A stretch of DNA of 64,000 bases from Yarrowia lipolytica. Taxonomy: Eukaryota; Ascomycota; Dipodascomycetes; Dipodascales. Of the stretch, positions 32,164 through 43,018 are shown in pieces. Position numbers and translations under genes: made by a program. The stretch spans positions 1,178,001 through 1,242,000 of the forward strand of contig NC_090771.1 in assembly GCF_001761485.1 (NCBI RefSeq). The letters are read 5' to 3'. The notes beneath the pieces were generated by a model that saw nothing but the letters and a program-made list of their open reading frames with translations, did no database searches and had not been told where the DNA came from. Numbering within the stretch: the stretch's first letter is position 1; each line of letters opens with the position of its first letter.

Positions 32164-35100
32164 ATGACGACACAGCGGCTCTGGATGGCGCTACTCACGC
32201 TGCTGGCGTGCGTGTGCTCGTTCGTCCAGGCAGACGACAATCTCCATTCCACAGGAGCCTACCCCTGCTCCGATCAAGACAGCCCGCTCAGTGTCTCCAA
32301 CTTCTCATTCATCTTCGACCGTAACAGCGGCAACGTGACCTACAACGTGTCGGGCCATTCCAACATAGAGGTCTCGCTGGAGGCACACATCACCGTGGTG
32401 GCATACGGCCAGCAGGTTCTGGACCAGTCGGTCAACCTGTGCGAGGAGGGAGTGACCGAACTGTGTCCTATCCGACCAGGACCGGTCCAGGCCTCAGCCA
32501 TGTATGCCGTGCCCGAAAAATACACGCGAGGAATCGCCACCATTGCATACAAAATCCCCGATCTGGAGGGACTCATTACCATCCAGCTGTATAACGCCGA
32601 CACGGGCGAGAACCTGGGCTGTTTCCGGACTGAAATCTCAAACGGAAACAGTACGCAAACAGATTCAGTCAAATACGTGACCATGGGAATCATTGCCGCA
32701 GCTTTGGCAGCCGCAGCAGCATCTTCTGCCCGGAGGGAGGAGGAGGGAGCTGGAGGAGCCGGTTCTGGAGGGCGGAGGAAGCGGGGAGGAGGAACCGGCG
32801 CTGCCGCAGGTGCACACGGAGCTGCCCCGGCCGCCGCACAGGGCCCTGCAGGTGGATTCCACGCGCCAGGGTTCGTGGAACTGTTCAATTCCGTCCAGGG
32901 AATCGCCACGGCGGGAATGATGTCTGTGAACTACCCGTCCGTGTACTCGTCCTTCTCGCAAAACGTCGGATGGAGCGTGGGCATCATTTCGTGGGACGGA
33001 CTGCAACACCAGATTGACGAGTTCCGAAATAGTACAGGTGGAAACCTCAAAAAGAGCTCGCTAACTCAGCTCAAACAGGCTACGCTCATCCGACAGAACC
33101 AGACCAATGGAGCCATGTATGGAGGCAGTCTGATGAACAACGAGACCATCACCGAACGAATGGTGCAGCTGTTCACCCGAGAGGACACTAACGGCACAGA
33201 TACAAACGGCACCGCAACTTTTTCCATGGGCATGGGAGGAGGAGGACACACGCCAACATCTAATGGAGAACCTCAAAAAACTGGCGTTTCTCTGGTTCAG
33301 GGCTTGAAGGCATACGTCGAGGAGTTGTCCATTCCGTCCACAAACACCTTCATGACAGTTCTCGTCTGGTTCTGCATCATTATGGCTGCCGCTATCACGC
33401 TCATTATGACCGTCAAGCTGGCTCTGGAAGTCTACTGTCGATGGTACAAGCCATTGGGCAAGGATCTCGAAAACTTCCGACGACGGTACTGGATTCATCT
33501 GGGCTCAACCATTGTGCGAGTCGTGCTTGTTTTGTACGGCCTGGGAGTGCTCTATTGTTGCTTCCAGTTCAAACAGAACGATTCTTGGGCTGCTACTGTT
33601 CTTGCTGCCATCACTCTAGCACTCATGACCCTCACTTTGCTTGCGTTAACAGCGCGTATCTTCTTCCTGGCACTTTACGCGTCACGTGAAAAGGGTGGAC
33701 TTGAGTACTTGTTCTCACACAAGCCCTGGATCAGAAAATACGGTCTCTTTTACGACCAGTTTCAAGTCAAGTACTGGTGGTGTTTTGTGGTATTTATTGC
33801 CGCCAGTTTTGGCAGAAACGCCTTCCTGGCTCTTGGATACGGCCACGGCATGGTGCAGGTGGTCGGCCAGCTGGTGATTGACTGTATCGTCTTTATCTTT
33901 GTGTGCTGGGTGAAACCGTTCAATACCAAGATGGGCAACTGGATCAACATTGCCATTGCCGTGATTCGAATCATCTCCATGGTTCTCATTCTGACGTTTA
34001 CCGTGGAGTTGAATCTGACAAAAATATCTACCACCGGCACAGGACTCGCGCTGATTATTGTTCAGGCAATTCTTTTCTGTTCCCTCACGATTCTCATCTT
34101 TGCCAACTTTATCTACGGCTTTGTCATCACCAGAAAGCTGAAGAAGAAGAAAAAGCTGGAGATGGCTGCGGCTCTGGAGCGAGAGCGAGGCGCCAACGAG
34201 ATTGATCTGGGTCTGGACCATTCCCTGCACGGTTCTGGAACAGACAGTCTTTCTGGCACGCGACAGGTGGACGAGAAGCATCCCTACGACGCCTACGATA
34301 CGAGTGTGTCCAACGAGGACGAGCGGCTGTACCATCGGGATATTGAGTCGTCGTACGAAGACGGCACCAATTTTGAGATTGTACAGCCTGGTAGCCGAGA
34401 CTCGCAGCAGCGAGAGAGCTACAACAGTAACGGCAACGTTGAGAGACACTCTACTACGCTGTCCCGTCTGTCCAGACTGTCACAGCTTTCTTCTGCTCAT
34501 GGGGAGACTGAGTTCTACAAGGACAGAAGCACTACTCCTTCCAATGCCCTGGATCACCACCAACAGATGACTGGAGTTGCTGGAACTGGAGCTGGAGTGT
34601 TTGGAGGAGACGCGATTGCCGACTCGTACAACGTTCATCGAGGTCCTCTGTTTGCTGACCCTCGATACTCAAATTCCCAGACGTCTTTCAGTTCCTCAGG
34701 TTCTCAGCACGTGTCTCGATTCACAGAGGCACTTAACGACAGTGACGATAGCGACGAAGGACGGGGACTGGGCCGGTATGTGGCACCTCTGACTACCAAG
34801 AACCAGTTTGTCTCGCGGGGTGCTTCCACAGGTGCTCCTCTGACCCCCGACACCCCCGAAAACGCCCAGTTTGGCGGTTATGCTGGCGCCACTCCTCGAG
34901 CCCCTTCTTCTGGCTACTCTGGCGTTTCTGATCGACCCAAGTCACGCCTATCGACGCTCTCTGGCTTTTCAGGAGTGTCTAGAGTCGACGGCACTCCCGT
35001 GGGCCCTCCTCCTGGACATTCTCGAGGCAAGTCTTCCATGTCGGACAACTTTTTTGATACTCACGACGACTTCCAAGACTACTCTCTGCCGTCCAACAAG

Positions 35101-35487
35101 CGGTACTCGGATTTGAGGTTCTCAACAACCACCTCCGACTACCGCAACTCTGGTCGGTCGTCCGACGTGCCCTCTGACCTGGGCTCTCAGGCTGGCTCGC
35201 ACCACTCGCGACTTCTGGACGACCCTGCGGTCTTTGGACGGCCTCTCAGCGGTGAAGACTCGGAGTTGGATCCCGCAGCAGACATTACTATCACTCCCGG
35301 ATCTGCAGGACGCTTTACCACGGCTCCACCCGCCGTTCCCGTGCCCCATGCTCCTCATCATGGACATCACGATACCTCGCTGGTCGACGACTTTTCGTTC
35401 CTTGAAGACAGACAGGACGACGAGGGCTTTTCGTGGGAACAAGACATTAACCGAGGCTCGGTCACTCACGAGCGACAGTTTATGTGA
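32164..35487 (+). CDS. FLC/TRP-like membrane protein with ML-like lumenal domain
   Basis: An 1107-residue membrane protein of the fungal FLC / Pkd2-type TRP-like family, which acts in ER FAD import, cell-wall maintenance and calcium handling. Residues 1-23 are a signal peptide (ends CSFVQA). About 25-165 form the ML-like lumenal domain with conserved cysteines (C35, C93, C101, C153) and several N-glycosylation sites. TM1 is about 171-187, followed by a linker of Gly, Ala, Arg and Lys (about 190-230). The family block FVELFNSVQGIATAGMMSVNYPSVY follows. The multi-pass TRP-like core spans roughly 390-660 and ends in KLKKKKKLE. The remaining 430 residues are a Ser/Asp/Gly-rich cytosolic tail, longer than in Flc1-3 and closer to the YOR365C branch. 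Which paralogue it corresponds to is uncertain. Confidence 0.9.
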   Translation: MTTQRLWMALLTLLACVCSFVQADDNLHSTGAYPCSDQDSPLSVSNFSFIFDRNSGNVTYNVSGHSNIEVSLEAHITVVAYGQQVLDQSVNLCEEGVTELCPIRPGPVQASAMYAVPEKYTRGIATIAYKIPDLEGLITIQLYNADTGENLGCFRTEISNGNSTQTDSVKYVTMGIIAAALAAAAASSARREEEGAGGAGSGGRRKRGGGTGAAAGAHGAAPAAAQGPAGGFHAPGFVELFNSVQGIATAGMMSVNYPSVYSSFSQNVGWSVGIISWDGLQHQIDEFRNSTGGNLKKSSLTQLKQATLIRQNQTNGAMYGGSLMNNETITERMVQLFTREDTNGTDTNGTATFSMGMGGGGHTPTSNGEPQKTGVSLVQGLKAYVEELSIPSTNTFMTVLVWFCIIMAAAITLIMTVKLALEVYCRWYKPLGKDLENFRRRYWIHLGSTIVRVVLVLYGLGVLYCCFQFKQNDSWAATVLAAITLALMTLTLLALTARIFFLALYASREKGGLEYLFSHKPWIRKYGLFYDQFQVKYWWCFVVFIAASFGRNAFLALGYGHGMVQVVGQLVIDCIVFIFVCWVKPFNTKMGNWINIAIAVIRIISMVLILTFTVELNLTKISTTGTGLALIIVQAILFCSLTILIFANFIYGFVITRKLKKKKKLEMAAALERERGANEIDLGLDHSLHGSGTDSLSGTRQVDEKHPYDAYDTSVSNEDERLYHRDIESSYEDGTNFEIVQPGSRDSQQRESYNSNGNVERHSTTLSRLSRLSQLSSAHGETEFYKDRSTTPSNALDHHQQMTGVAGTGAGVFGGDAIADSYNVHRGPLFADPRYSNSQTSFSSSGSQHVSRFTEALNDSDDSDEGRGLGRYVAPLTTKNQFVSRGASTGAPLTPDTPENAQFGGYAGATPRAPSSGYSGVSDRPKSRLSTLSGFSGVSRVDGTPVGPPPGHSRGKSSMSDNFFDTHDDFQDYSLPSNKRYSDLRFSTTTSDYRNSGRSSDVPSDLGSQAGSHHSRLLDDPAVFGRPLSGEDSELDPAADITITPGSAGRFTTAPPAVPVPHAPHHGHHDTSLVDDFSFLEDRQDDEGFSWEQDINRGSVTHERQFM

Positions 35488-37475
35488 CCTTTGTATTTAT
35501 AGCATTAATTATTTATCATTAGAAAAGACATGAGAGGGTGTGAAGCAGTCTTAGAAGGAAACTGGAATTGCAGAAGGGAAGTGGAATGTAGAAGGAATAT
35601 GGAACTCTAGAAGGAACTGTGAATTGCAAGGTGGACACTGATTTATGACGTCACAGCACAATCACGCCCGCCTCACATTATGCCTAAGACGATTACTCAT
35701 AGACGGAGAGTGAGTGTCGTTCTGGTGGATACTGCAGTGGGTAGAATGTATTCAAGTCGGTGGTAGCACACAACAATATGTCATCTCTTCTCATATCATA
35801 TATTTTTACCTGTTTGATTAGTTTTTTTCTCTTGCTCTACGGTGTCGGATTTACTTGTATGTTACTGAGTAGCTACTTGCTTGTCACTGAGTCTCTCCGT
35901 CGTCGTGCGCACCAATGTCGATCAGATTGATGGTCATGCAGTACACTAAAACTTTTGTGACTGCTCATCTCCTTCGGCCCGGTGACAGGACGTTGGTGAA
36001 GCGAATTTCCATGTCTTTGATTATTATTCCATTGAGACACTCGGAGTACGGTACAAGCTCGTTATAACTGTGTTGCCGGGGTTACACATTACTCCCAGGA
36101 CTCAGGAATACACAACAGACCGCCATGAACCATACTGCAGGGTGTAGATAATAGGGGTAGATAAAGCCGCCAACGTCGATAATAATGGGTCAGACGTGAC
36201 AGTATCCAAGTCTACCGAAGCGTTTTTCTTTGAAGTGTCAATGTGGAATCACCAGACATTCCACAAGTACCGGTTCAACTACGGTACAGTATTGTAGGTA
36301 CAATATGTAGTTGTAGTTGTCCTCGCCATCCCACTTTCATGTCTCACCATGACGTTTATCCGTCCTCAACAAGAGCCCCCTGTCAGTGTCAGGGTACAGT
36401 ACAGTAATTGACGGATGGAGCTAATCGTACACTTTGACGTTGACACAATGGTGCAACTACGATACCGGTACGAGCACCGGAAGAGGACTGCACAAGTACT
36501 TGTACGAGAATGGTATCGATAGCATCACGCAAGAGGTCGAATGGAGCTGTGAGCAACGAATATCAGATTATGAGCATTATGACATCTGCTGATGACACAT
36601 GTCCGTAGATGAAAACCTATCGTCTCCTCTATACCAGTATTTAGCAGGTACTGTGCAGTACATATTCGTCCCACCTTGCTCTGTCGTATACCGATTTACC
36701 CAATCCATGTGCTGTGCCTACCCGAAGCTAAAAGCCCCACAAGGAATGCAGAGATTTGCTTTTTGAAAGTGGACCGCTTCTGGCGGGGCTACTTCTGGCA
36801 AGTGTGATGCGCGCTGGATTTGCAGACCGCGTCAGTTCTGCATTCCAATGCGAACAATGGGAGCGGATTCGTGCGGCTTTTGGCAGCTATTTGGTGCTCG
36901 TGGGGCAATGGAGTCATCTAGTCACCTGGATCAGGTTTCCGACCCCCACTTCCCCTCTACTCCCCCACCTCCCCGCTCGCTAAACCCATGTCTCACCCGC
37001 AGACTGTTATTATACTCTCACTTAGAGTCTGCGTTAAGTTTACAGGGAGTATGGAGATGTGTGTTGATGGTGAGACTGGCTCCAGCTTAAGAGAGCATGC
37101 ACAGTTTCTTCCTTCTTCACAGACTTCAACAGACATAACAACGAGACTCGTCCGCTTGTTGGCCTGACCTCTTGTCAATACCGCCTCTCAACATCGTCTC
37201 TTACAACCTTGGGTCAGCAGATCTAGTCAGACCACCCAGCTGATCACAACACAGGCAGTTCTACCACCGCAAGCAGCCGGTCAAACGACCTTGTACAAGT
37301 CATTCACCAACCCTGTCGCACAACTGCAAACAACCCACAGCTATATCGTATACTGCAGTTCCCAAACCGACGTTCCAGACACCTTGGTTTCCCTATTCTT
37401 CCCGCTGTTGAATTGGTCCAACTATTCTTTCACTGCAAAACCGGTTCAACTATCTTGTAAACTGTCGTCGCCCCA
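35488..37475. other. 2-kb intergenic region
   Basis: Between the FLC-like gene and the 210-residue gene, both plus strand. It contains GTACTTGTAC at 36496-36505 and other GTAC-rich stretches (about 36040-36080, 36250-36320, 36450-36510). No gene is seen. Confidence 0.55.
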
Positions 37476-38108
37476 ATGCTCCCCCCAGTCGACCTCTTCT
37501 CTCTTACACCAACCATATCCAGCATATGGAAACTCGAACCCGACTACTCTCGGTTCCAACACCTGCGACTGCCGCTCTTCGTCAAGAAAACGGACCCCAT
37601 CCAGGTTAAATACGCCCGCGCAGCCGAGTGGTCCTATGCGGTCGACCTGGCCCTCAGTCCGTACCAACCCACATGCGCAGAAGCAGTGGCCGACTTCATC
37701 ATCAAGGTCATAGGCATGGAGTACTCGTTTTCTGTGCTAAAAAAATGGGCCCAGTTCCGCGAGGAGACGCTCCGAGAACGGGCGGACTATGCGCCTGTCT
37801 CAAAACAAGCAGTATTCACGGAATCGGACGGAGAATCGCTCGATCTCAAGGAGTACGGAAACGTTCCCTATAACATTGTGATGGAATTGGTGTTTGGAGA
37901 CGACTGGCGATCAGCAGCCCAATACCACGTGTTCCGGGTGTCGCCCGACGAGTTTAGTAACGACCAGGAGTGGGCCAATTGTGTCACCAAGCTTGGTCGA
38001 ATGGTGGATCAGACATTCGACATTGATTCCCTGTTGCTGGGCTGGAAACAGCCATGGACAGACTCTTGGACTTGTCACGTGACCCAAAACACGTGTTTCC
38101 TCGCGTGA
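37476..38108 (+). CDS. Protein of unknown function, 210 residues
   Basis: I do not recognise this protein. It starts MLPPVDLFSLTPTISSIWKLE and is mixed in charge, with many tryptophans (seven or more) and no signal peptide or membrane segment. The composition looks like a folded domain, not low-complexity sequence, and the codons resemble neighbouring genes in the first two thirds. An in-frame stop lies seven codons before the ATG, so the start is probably right unless an upstream exon exists. The last 20 residues cover a GTCACGTGAC palindrome and a cysteine pair (TCHVTQNTCFLA) and look less conserved. The gene is convergent with PRP16, with 236 bases between stops. Confidence 0.6.
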   Translation: MLPPVDLFSLTPTISSIWKLEPDYSRFQHLRLPLFVKKTDPIQVKYARAAEWSYAVDLALSPYQPTCAEAVADFIIKVIGMEYSFSVLKKWAQFREETLRERADYAPVSKQAVFTESDGESLDLKEYGNVPYNIVMELVFGDDWRSAAQYHVFRVSPDEFSNDQEWANCVTKLGRMVDQTFDIDSLLLGWKQPWTDSWTCHVTQNTCFLA

Positions 38109-38344
38109 CCATCGTTTTTGCACTCGCTCATACTAACATTCTTTTACATAATATCTGCATTTTTTTATACCTACGAGTGGTGCGAGAGTATATGATGTAC
38201 TTCAATGAGAGCCGAATTTTCTTTGACATGTTTAAATATGGATGCAGTTGCTACTGTATACATGAAGCGGTGTGTAGATTCGTTTAGGGCTTGTCAGTGT
38301 AGAAAAAAAGTCCAAAAATCAAAGCACCGCAGCAACTGTTGCAC

Positions 38345-41300
38345 TCAGAACCCCTTCCGCTTCCTAAACATCCCTGGTCCCTTCTTCTCCTCCTTTTTCA
38401 CCTCCTTTTTCACCTCCTTCTCTTCCTGTCTCTTACTATCCACCTCCAGTAGTCTCTCCAGTCCCGCTCTCTTTCTCGAAAAGTCCACCTTTCCAGTTCG
38501 GTCTTTAAGCACGTAAAAGCACGATCCAAACTCGGCCAACCACGCCGGATCCACAGACGTCACGCACGACATGTACTCTTTGGATGTGAGAATCAGCTCG
38601 TGGTAGACGACAAACGCAGGCAAGTAGCCCAGGCCGTACAGCGCCGAAGTAGGATGCAACTGGGTGCTAACGAGCGTTCGTAAGTTACGGTAACTGCCTA
38701 GTCCGTGCACTCTGGCAGCCTGGTGGAAGAACCCTGCGCAGATGCACTTCCTGAGTAGATCCCAATCGGTGCCACAGCTGTCAATGTGCATCTTGTTGGT
38801 GGTCATGATCTGTTCCAACTGTTCCCGTACCTCGTGAGCCTTCTCGAGCGCTTTAGCGTGTAAAAAGTGCTTGGCACACCACACGGGGCTTTTCTTGTTG
38901 TGCAGCCACTGTGTGTAGACGTGAAGAAGCGTCAGGTGGTCCGATTCAGGCACAAAAAACTTTTCACGGGCAGAATCAGCCTCCTGTTGACGCTCGGGAG
39001 GGCGGTAGAAGACTGTGGGAACACACAGCATGGCCACAACTGAGAGCATCTCTTTGGAACAGCCGTAGTCGACAGACTTGATGAGAATCTTTCCCAGACA
39101 AGGGTCCATGGGGAATTGGGACATCTTCATACCGAGCTGGGTGATGTTTCCAAGGTTGTCGACTGCTCCCAGCGACCACAGCTCGTAAAGAGACGCCATG
39201 ATTGTATCCTTTGGAGGAGGGTCCATGAAGGCAAACTTCATGAGATCGGTAACACCCACAGACTTGAGAAGTAGCAGAGTGTTGGCGAGATTAGTTCTTT
39301 GGATCTCGGGGATTGCCGTGGGATACATTTCCTCCCTCTCGGCGTGCTCCGTGTATAATCTGTAAGCGGTTCCCTTGGCTGTTCGGCCTGCTCGTCCACT
39401 TCTCTGCACGGCTTGAGCTACAGAGATGGGAGCGACTTGCAGCGAGTCCATGCCAGTTTTGGGTGAGTACACCTTGAGTTTCGAGTATCCTGCATCCACC
39501 ACAAACGTGATTCCATCGACTGTGAGGGATGTTTCGGCAATATTCGTAGCAACAATGCACTTCCTCACGCCTGGAGGAGCCTTGTTGAAGATTTTGTTTT
39601 GCAAGTCCGCAGGCATTTGAGAGAAGATAGGCAGAATCATGAGAGGGGCAGGGTTATCGAGATCCTTTTGAAGTCGCTCCTCCAGAACCTCGCAGGTCAC
39701 AGTGATATCCTCCTGACCGGTCATGAAGACAAGAATGTCGCCTGTAGATACTTCTGAAGACACATGGATAGAGAGCACCTTTTTGACTGCGGCAGCCACA
39801 TAGTCATCCACAGGAGCTCGCTCGTGGTGAACAGACACTGGATAAGTTCGTCCGGGAATGGTGAAGGTAGGAGCGCCTCCAAAGAAGTCGGAAAAGCGTT
39901 TCGAGTTCATGGTAGCCGAGGTGACAATCAACTTGAGATCTCTTCTTTTGGCCAGAATGGTTCGAAACAGACCCAGAAGAATATCCGTGTTCAGAGCACG
40001 TTCGTGGGCTTCATCCATAATGACACACGAGTAGTTATCCAACGTAGGATCAGTTAGAGTCTCTCTTAGCAGAATACCATCCGTCAAATACTTGATCTTT
40101 GTAGCTGGAGACGTGTGGTCTTCGAAACGAATGGCGTATCCGACTTCCTGGCCCACTCGCACCTCCATTTCTTGACTCACACGCTGAGCCACACTCATTG
40201 CAGCAACTCGACGCGGTTGTGTACATCCGATCATGCCTCGTTCGGCGTACCCGGCTTCGTAGAGGTACTGGGTGAGCTGGGTTGTTTTTCCGGAGCCCGT
40301 TTCTCCAATGACGATAGTTACCTGGTTTGATTGGATGACCTGGAGGAGGGGGTCTCGCACTGCAAATGCTGGTAGCAGGGTTCGAGCTTCCTTGGGTGTC
40401 AGGGGTTTGCTTTCAACCTCAGGGTCTTCTTTGACTTCAGTTTTTACTTCAATCAACTTTTCTTTCTTCACCTCAGCTTTCGTCTCCTCCGCCTTCTTCT
40501 CATCCACCAAACCCAACACCGTTCCTTGCGTAGACGACGCGTCTTTGACCTGTTTGGCTCGTTCTCTCAACTGTCTCCTGTCCTTCACCAGCTGGCTACC
40601 TCGTTTCGCAAGAATAGCCAGATCAGATTGCACATCTCTGACTGCAGAAACGGGATCTTTCTGGCGCGTAAACACTTGCTGGCCATCCAGAAACGGCGGG
40701 ATCAGATTGTTAACACTGATGTGGATAGCATTGTCAACTTCATCCATCGCATCATACTGCTGAGCTTCTCCAGACATGACACCTCCTCCAGACATCTGAT
40801 TTTGTTCCCACAAGTCGTTCTCGCGCATCTTGTTACCCTTGCGCGAAAGCACGCTCTTGAGTTTCGATTCTGTACGTTCTTCGAGGGCAACTTGGTCGTT
40901 CCAGTCATCCTCCTGATGTCCCATTTCGTCATTCATGTACCATTCTCGGTCAAGTTCGATTTCTTCTTGGGATTGGTAGCGGCGACCAGAATCGCCCTTT
41001 GCGCCTCTTGAGTCTCCTCCTCTGGTATCTCTCCGCTTGATATCTTTTGGTGTTATATCACTCTCCCGCAAGGAACCATCCACATTGTAAATCGACTGAG
41101 ACACCTCAGGTTTCGTGTCCACGCGCTTCTCGCGCTCCACAACAACCTCGTCGTTGCCGTCTTCCAGTCGACTCCGTTTAAAGACTTCTTTATCTCCCTT
41201 TTGCCTCCTTCTGGCCCTGATCTCATCCAGCTTCTTCTGGGCAGCACTGGAGATCTTCTTAGACTTGGTGGACCCCAATTTCTCATCTTCCTCCACCTCC

Positions 41301-41578
41301 AGCTCGATTCGAGCCCGCTTGACAGGCTGCGGAGCTGTGACGGGGGCCGCTGAAGGCACAGGTATGCTGGTCGGACGCTTCTTCAGCTCCTCCACCTCAG
41401 ACCAGATTTTGACGAGGAACTCGGGCCGAAACTTGCCAAAGGCGGAGCACGAAGACACAAAGGCATCCTGCGATTGCGTCTCTGCCAGTTTGAAGACGAT
41501 ATTTGTCATTTTTTCGTTGGCAGACTTGCCCAGCTCATCCGACAGACGAAGAGACAGTGTGCTCTTGTACGTGTCCAT
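38345..41578 (-). CDS. PRP16: DEAH-box splicing helicase Prp16
   Basis: A 1077-residue RNA-dependent ATPase, close to the 1071 residues of baker's yeast Prp16. Prp16 remodels the spliceosome after the first catalytic step and proofreads branch-site choice. The N-terminal third is charged and disordered. It includes the block ISVNNLIPPFLDGQQVFTRQ and VRDVQSDLAILAKRGSQLV, which separates Prp16/DHX38 from Prp2, Prp22 and Prp43. Helicase motifs are GETGSGKTTQ near 426, DEAH near 521, SAT near 553 and QRSGRAGR near 729. The winged-helix, ratchet and OB-fold regions follow, with DWDLLRKCICAGFFHQAARV and LYGLGYLPAFVVYHEL. A lysine-rich tail ends the protein. The gene is divergent from MRPL20, with a 0.9-kb shared upstream region. 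Confidence 0.94.
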   Translation of the reverse strand: MDTYKSTLSLRLSDELGKSANEKMTNIVFKLAETQSQDAFVSSCSAFGKFRPEFLVKIWSEVEELKKRPTSIPVPSAAPVTAPQPVKRARIELEVEEDEKLGSTKSKKISSAAQKKLDEIRARRRQKGDKEVFKRSRLEDGNDEVVVEREKRVDTKPEVSQSIYNVDGSLRESDITPKDIKRRDTRGGDSRGAKGDSGRRYQSQEEIELDREWYMNDEMGHQEDDWNDQVALEERTESKLKSVLSRKGNKMRENDLWEQNQMSGGGVMSGEAQQYDAMDEVDNAIHISVNNLIPPFLDGQQVFTRQKDPVSAVRDVQSDLAILAKRGSQLVKDRRQLRERAKQVKDASSTQGTVLGLVDEKKAEETKAEVKKEKLIEVKTEVKEDPEVESKPLTPKEARTLLPAFAVRDPLLQVIQSNQVTIVIGETGSGKTTQLTQYLYEAGYAERGMIGCTQPRRVAAMSVAQRVSQEMEVRVGQEVGYAIRFEDHTSPATKIKYLTDGILLRETLTDPTLDNYSCVIMDEAHERALNTDILLGLFRTILAKRRDLKLIVTSATMNSKRFSDFFGGAPTFTIPGRTYPVSVHHERAPVDDYVAAAVKKVLSIHVSSEVSTGDILVFMTGQEDITVTCEVLEERLQKDLDNPAPLMILPIFSQMPADLQNKIFNKAPPGVRKCIVATNIAETSLTVDGITFVVDAGYSKLKVYSPKTGMDSLQVAPISVAQAVQRSGRAGRTAKGTAYRLYTEHAEREEMYPTAIPEIQRTNLANTLLLLKSVGVTDLMKFAFMDPPPKDTIMASLYELWSLGAVDNLGNITQLGMKMSQFPMDPCLGKILIKSVDYGCSKEMLSVVAMLCVPTVFYRPPERQQEADSAREKFFVPESDHLTLLHVYTQWLHNKKSPVWCAKHFLHAKALEKAHEVREQLEQIMTTNKMHIDSCGTDWDLLRKCICAGFFHQAARVHGLGSYRNLRTLVSTQLHPTSALYGLGYLPAFVVYHELILTSKEYMSCVTSVDPAWLAEFGSCFYVLKDRTGKVDFSRKRAGLERLLEVDSKRQEEKEVKKEVKKEEKKGPGMFRKRKGF

Positions 41579-42481
41579 TGGTGCGGTCTGGGAATTGAAT
41601 TTGGAGTGAGTGGTAGATGGTTGCGGTTAGATGTCGAGACTTGATCGTTTTTCACAGTTTTCACACCGCCTGCCCTCCTCCTCAAGTGATGAGTAGCTGT
41701 AGGATAGTACCTTGAACTATGTCTGGAATATTTCCACACTGCATGAATCCTGTACCTTGTATTAAGTTAGTAAGCGACGGGAAGAGGTGAATGATGGAAC
41801 GAAGAGATTGTCATAGTCATGAGTAGTGACGACAAGAGGAAGGATTTCGCGGCATCAACCAAACAAACAAATAGTAATTGATTTCACTTTTCAGAAATTA
41901 ATTATATCCAAAATTGCGGAAACTCGTGACAACATCGTATCAACAAGACACACGGTTCATGCTGCACCAACAGAACACCATTGATACACATGCTGAGAGC
42001 GAGATTTTTCAGTCATGTGACCTTCCAGGAGATATTTGTCCGTTTATCACACGAGTTACCCCCACCCCCCCAAAAAAAACCACCTCAAACACTTACTCAA
42101 CATCATCTATAGTGGTCTCATATACATGTACGAGTACAGTACTCAAAACTTTATTCACACTTTTGTTAGGTATATAGACACACGACTGAAGCACGTGACG
42201 AGACAGCGGGAGGTGTCAAAAAGAGGTGCTTGGAGTGATATCAGAGACAAGAAAAAAGAGATAATTATCACCACTGACCTGGAATAATTGATTCTGATCC
42301 TCGCTTCTCCTCTTGCTCCCCACAGTCCACACATAATCAGGTCCCTTCTCTCTCTCCACCCTAACCCCATTGCCTCATTGAGACCTCCCAATGGACTCTT
42401 GTATGGTGAAAATTTCAGTCTCATGCAAAAGGTGAAAATACAACTCACTCGTTCAACATACCACCACACCACATACACAAA
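41579..42481. other. Divergent upstream region of PRP16 and MRPL20
   Basis: 0.9 kb, AT-rich, with a C-rich then A-rich tract at about 42059-42080 and a CACGTGAC site near 42192. No gene is seen. Confidence 0.6.
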
Positions 42482-43018
42482 ATGATCCGACATTTCTCCA
42501 CCTCGGCTCGACGACTGGCGGCCAAGACCCCCCGGCCAATCACTCCCTTCCCCACAAAATACTCTTCGCCCGCTTCGGCCTACAAGAACCCCTACATTAT
42601 CCCTCCCGGAGTCCACCATCACCCCGCTCCAGCCGCCCCTTCGGCCATCCACACTCCCTATGTGTTTCTGCCCGATTCGGACCCCCGAAAGGCCCTGCTG
42701 GCCAAATCTGCATCAGTCGATACCACCAACATGCCGACCTTCCGCAAGGGCAAGGCCCAGTACCACATCACCGAGGCCGACATCAAGGAGATGCGACGAC
42801 TGCACGAGAGCGATCCCGAGGTGTGGACCCGAGCTGCTCTCATGGAGAAGTTTGGCGTGAGCGGCTACTTTGCCGGATCGATTGTGCAGGCCTCGGCTCA
42901 GCGAGTCAAGTCCATGAACAACGAGCTGGCCAAGATCAAGACTAACTGGAGCCAGCGACGAGCAGACGCTCGACTGGAGAGAGAGAAGCGAAAGGCGTAT
43001 TGGTACAACGACGCTTAG
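42482..43018 (+). CDS. MRPL20: Mitochondrial ribosomal protein mL58 (MrpL20)
   Basis: A 178-residue fungal mitochondrial large-subunit protein. The N-terminus, MIRHFSTSARRLAAKTPRP, is a basic, hydroxylated presequence without acids. The body holds the family block YHITEADIKEMRRLHESDP.VWTRAALMEKFGVS, then a long helix (QRVKSMNNELAKIKTNWSQRR) and the terminal basic RLEREKRKAYWYND. This pattern of an acid-helix domain, a tryptophan-containing helix and an RREKRK.YW end is typical of the MrpL20 family. The length fits (about 190 in baker's yeast). No intron. Confidence 0.88.
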   Translation: MIRHFSTSARRLAAKTPRPITPFPTKYSSPASAYKNPYIIPPGVHHHPAPAAPSAIHTPYVFLPDSDPRKALLAKSASVDTTNMPTFRKGKAQYHITEADIKEMRRLHESDPEVWTRAALMEKFGVSGYFAGSIVQASAQRVKSMNNELAKIKTNWSQRRADARLEREKRKAYWYNDA

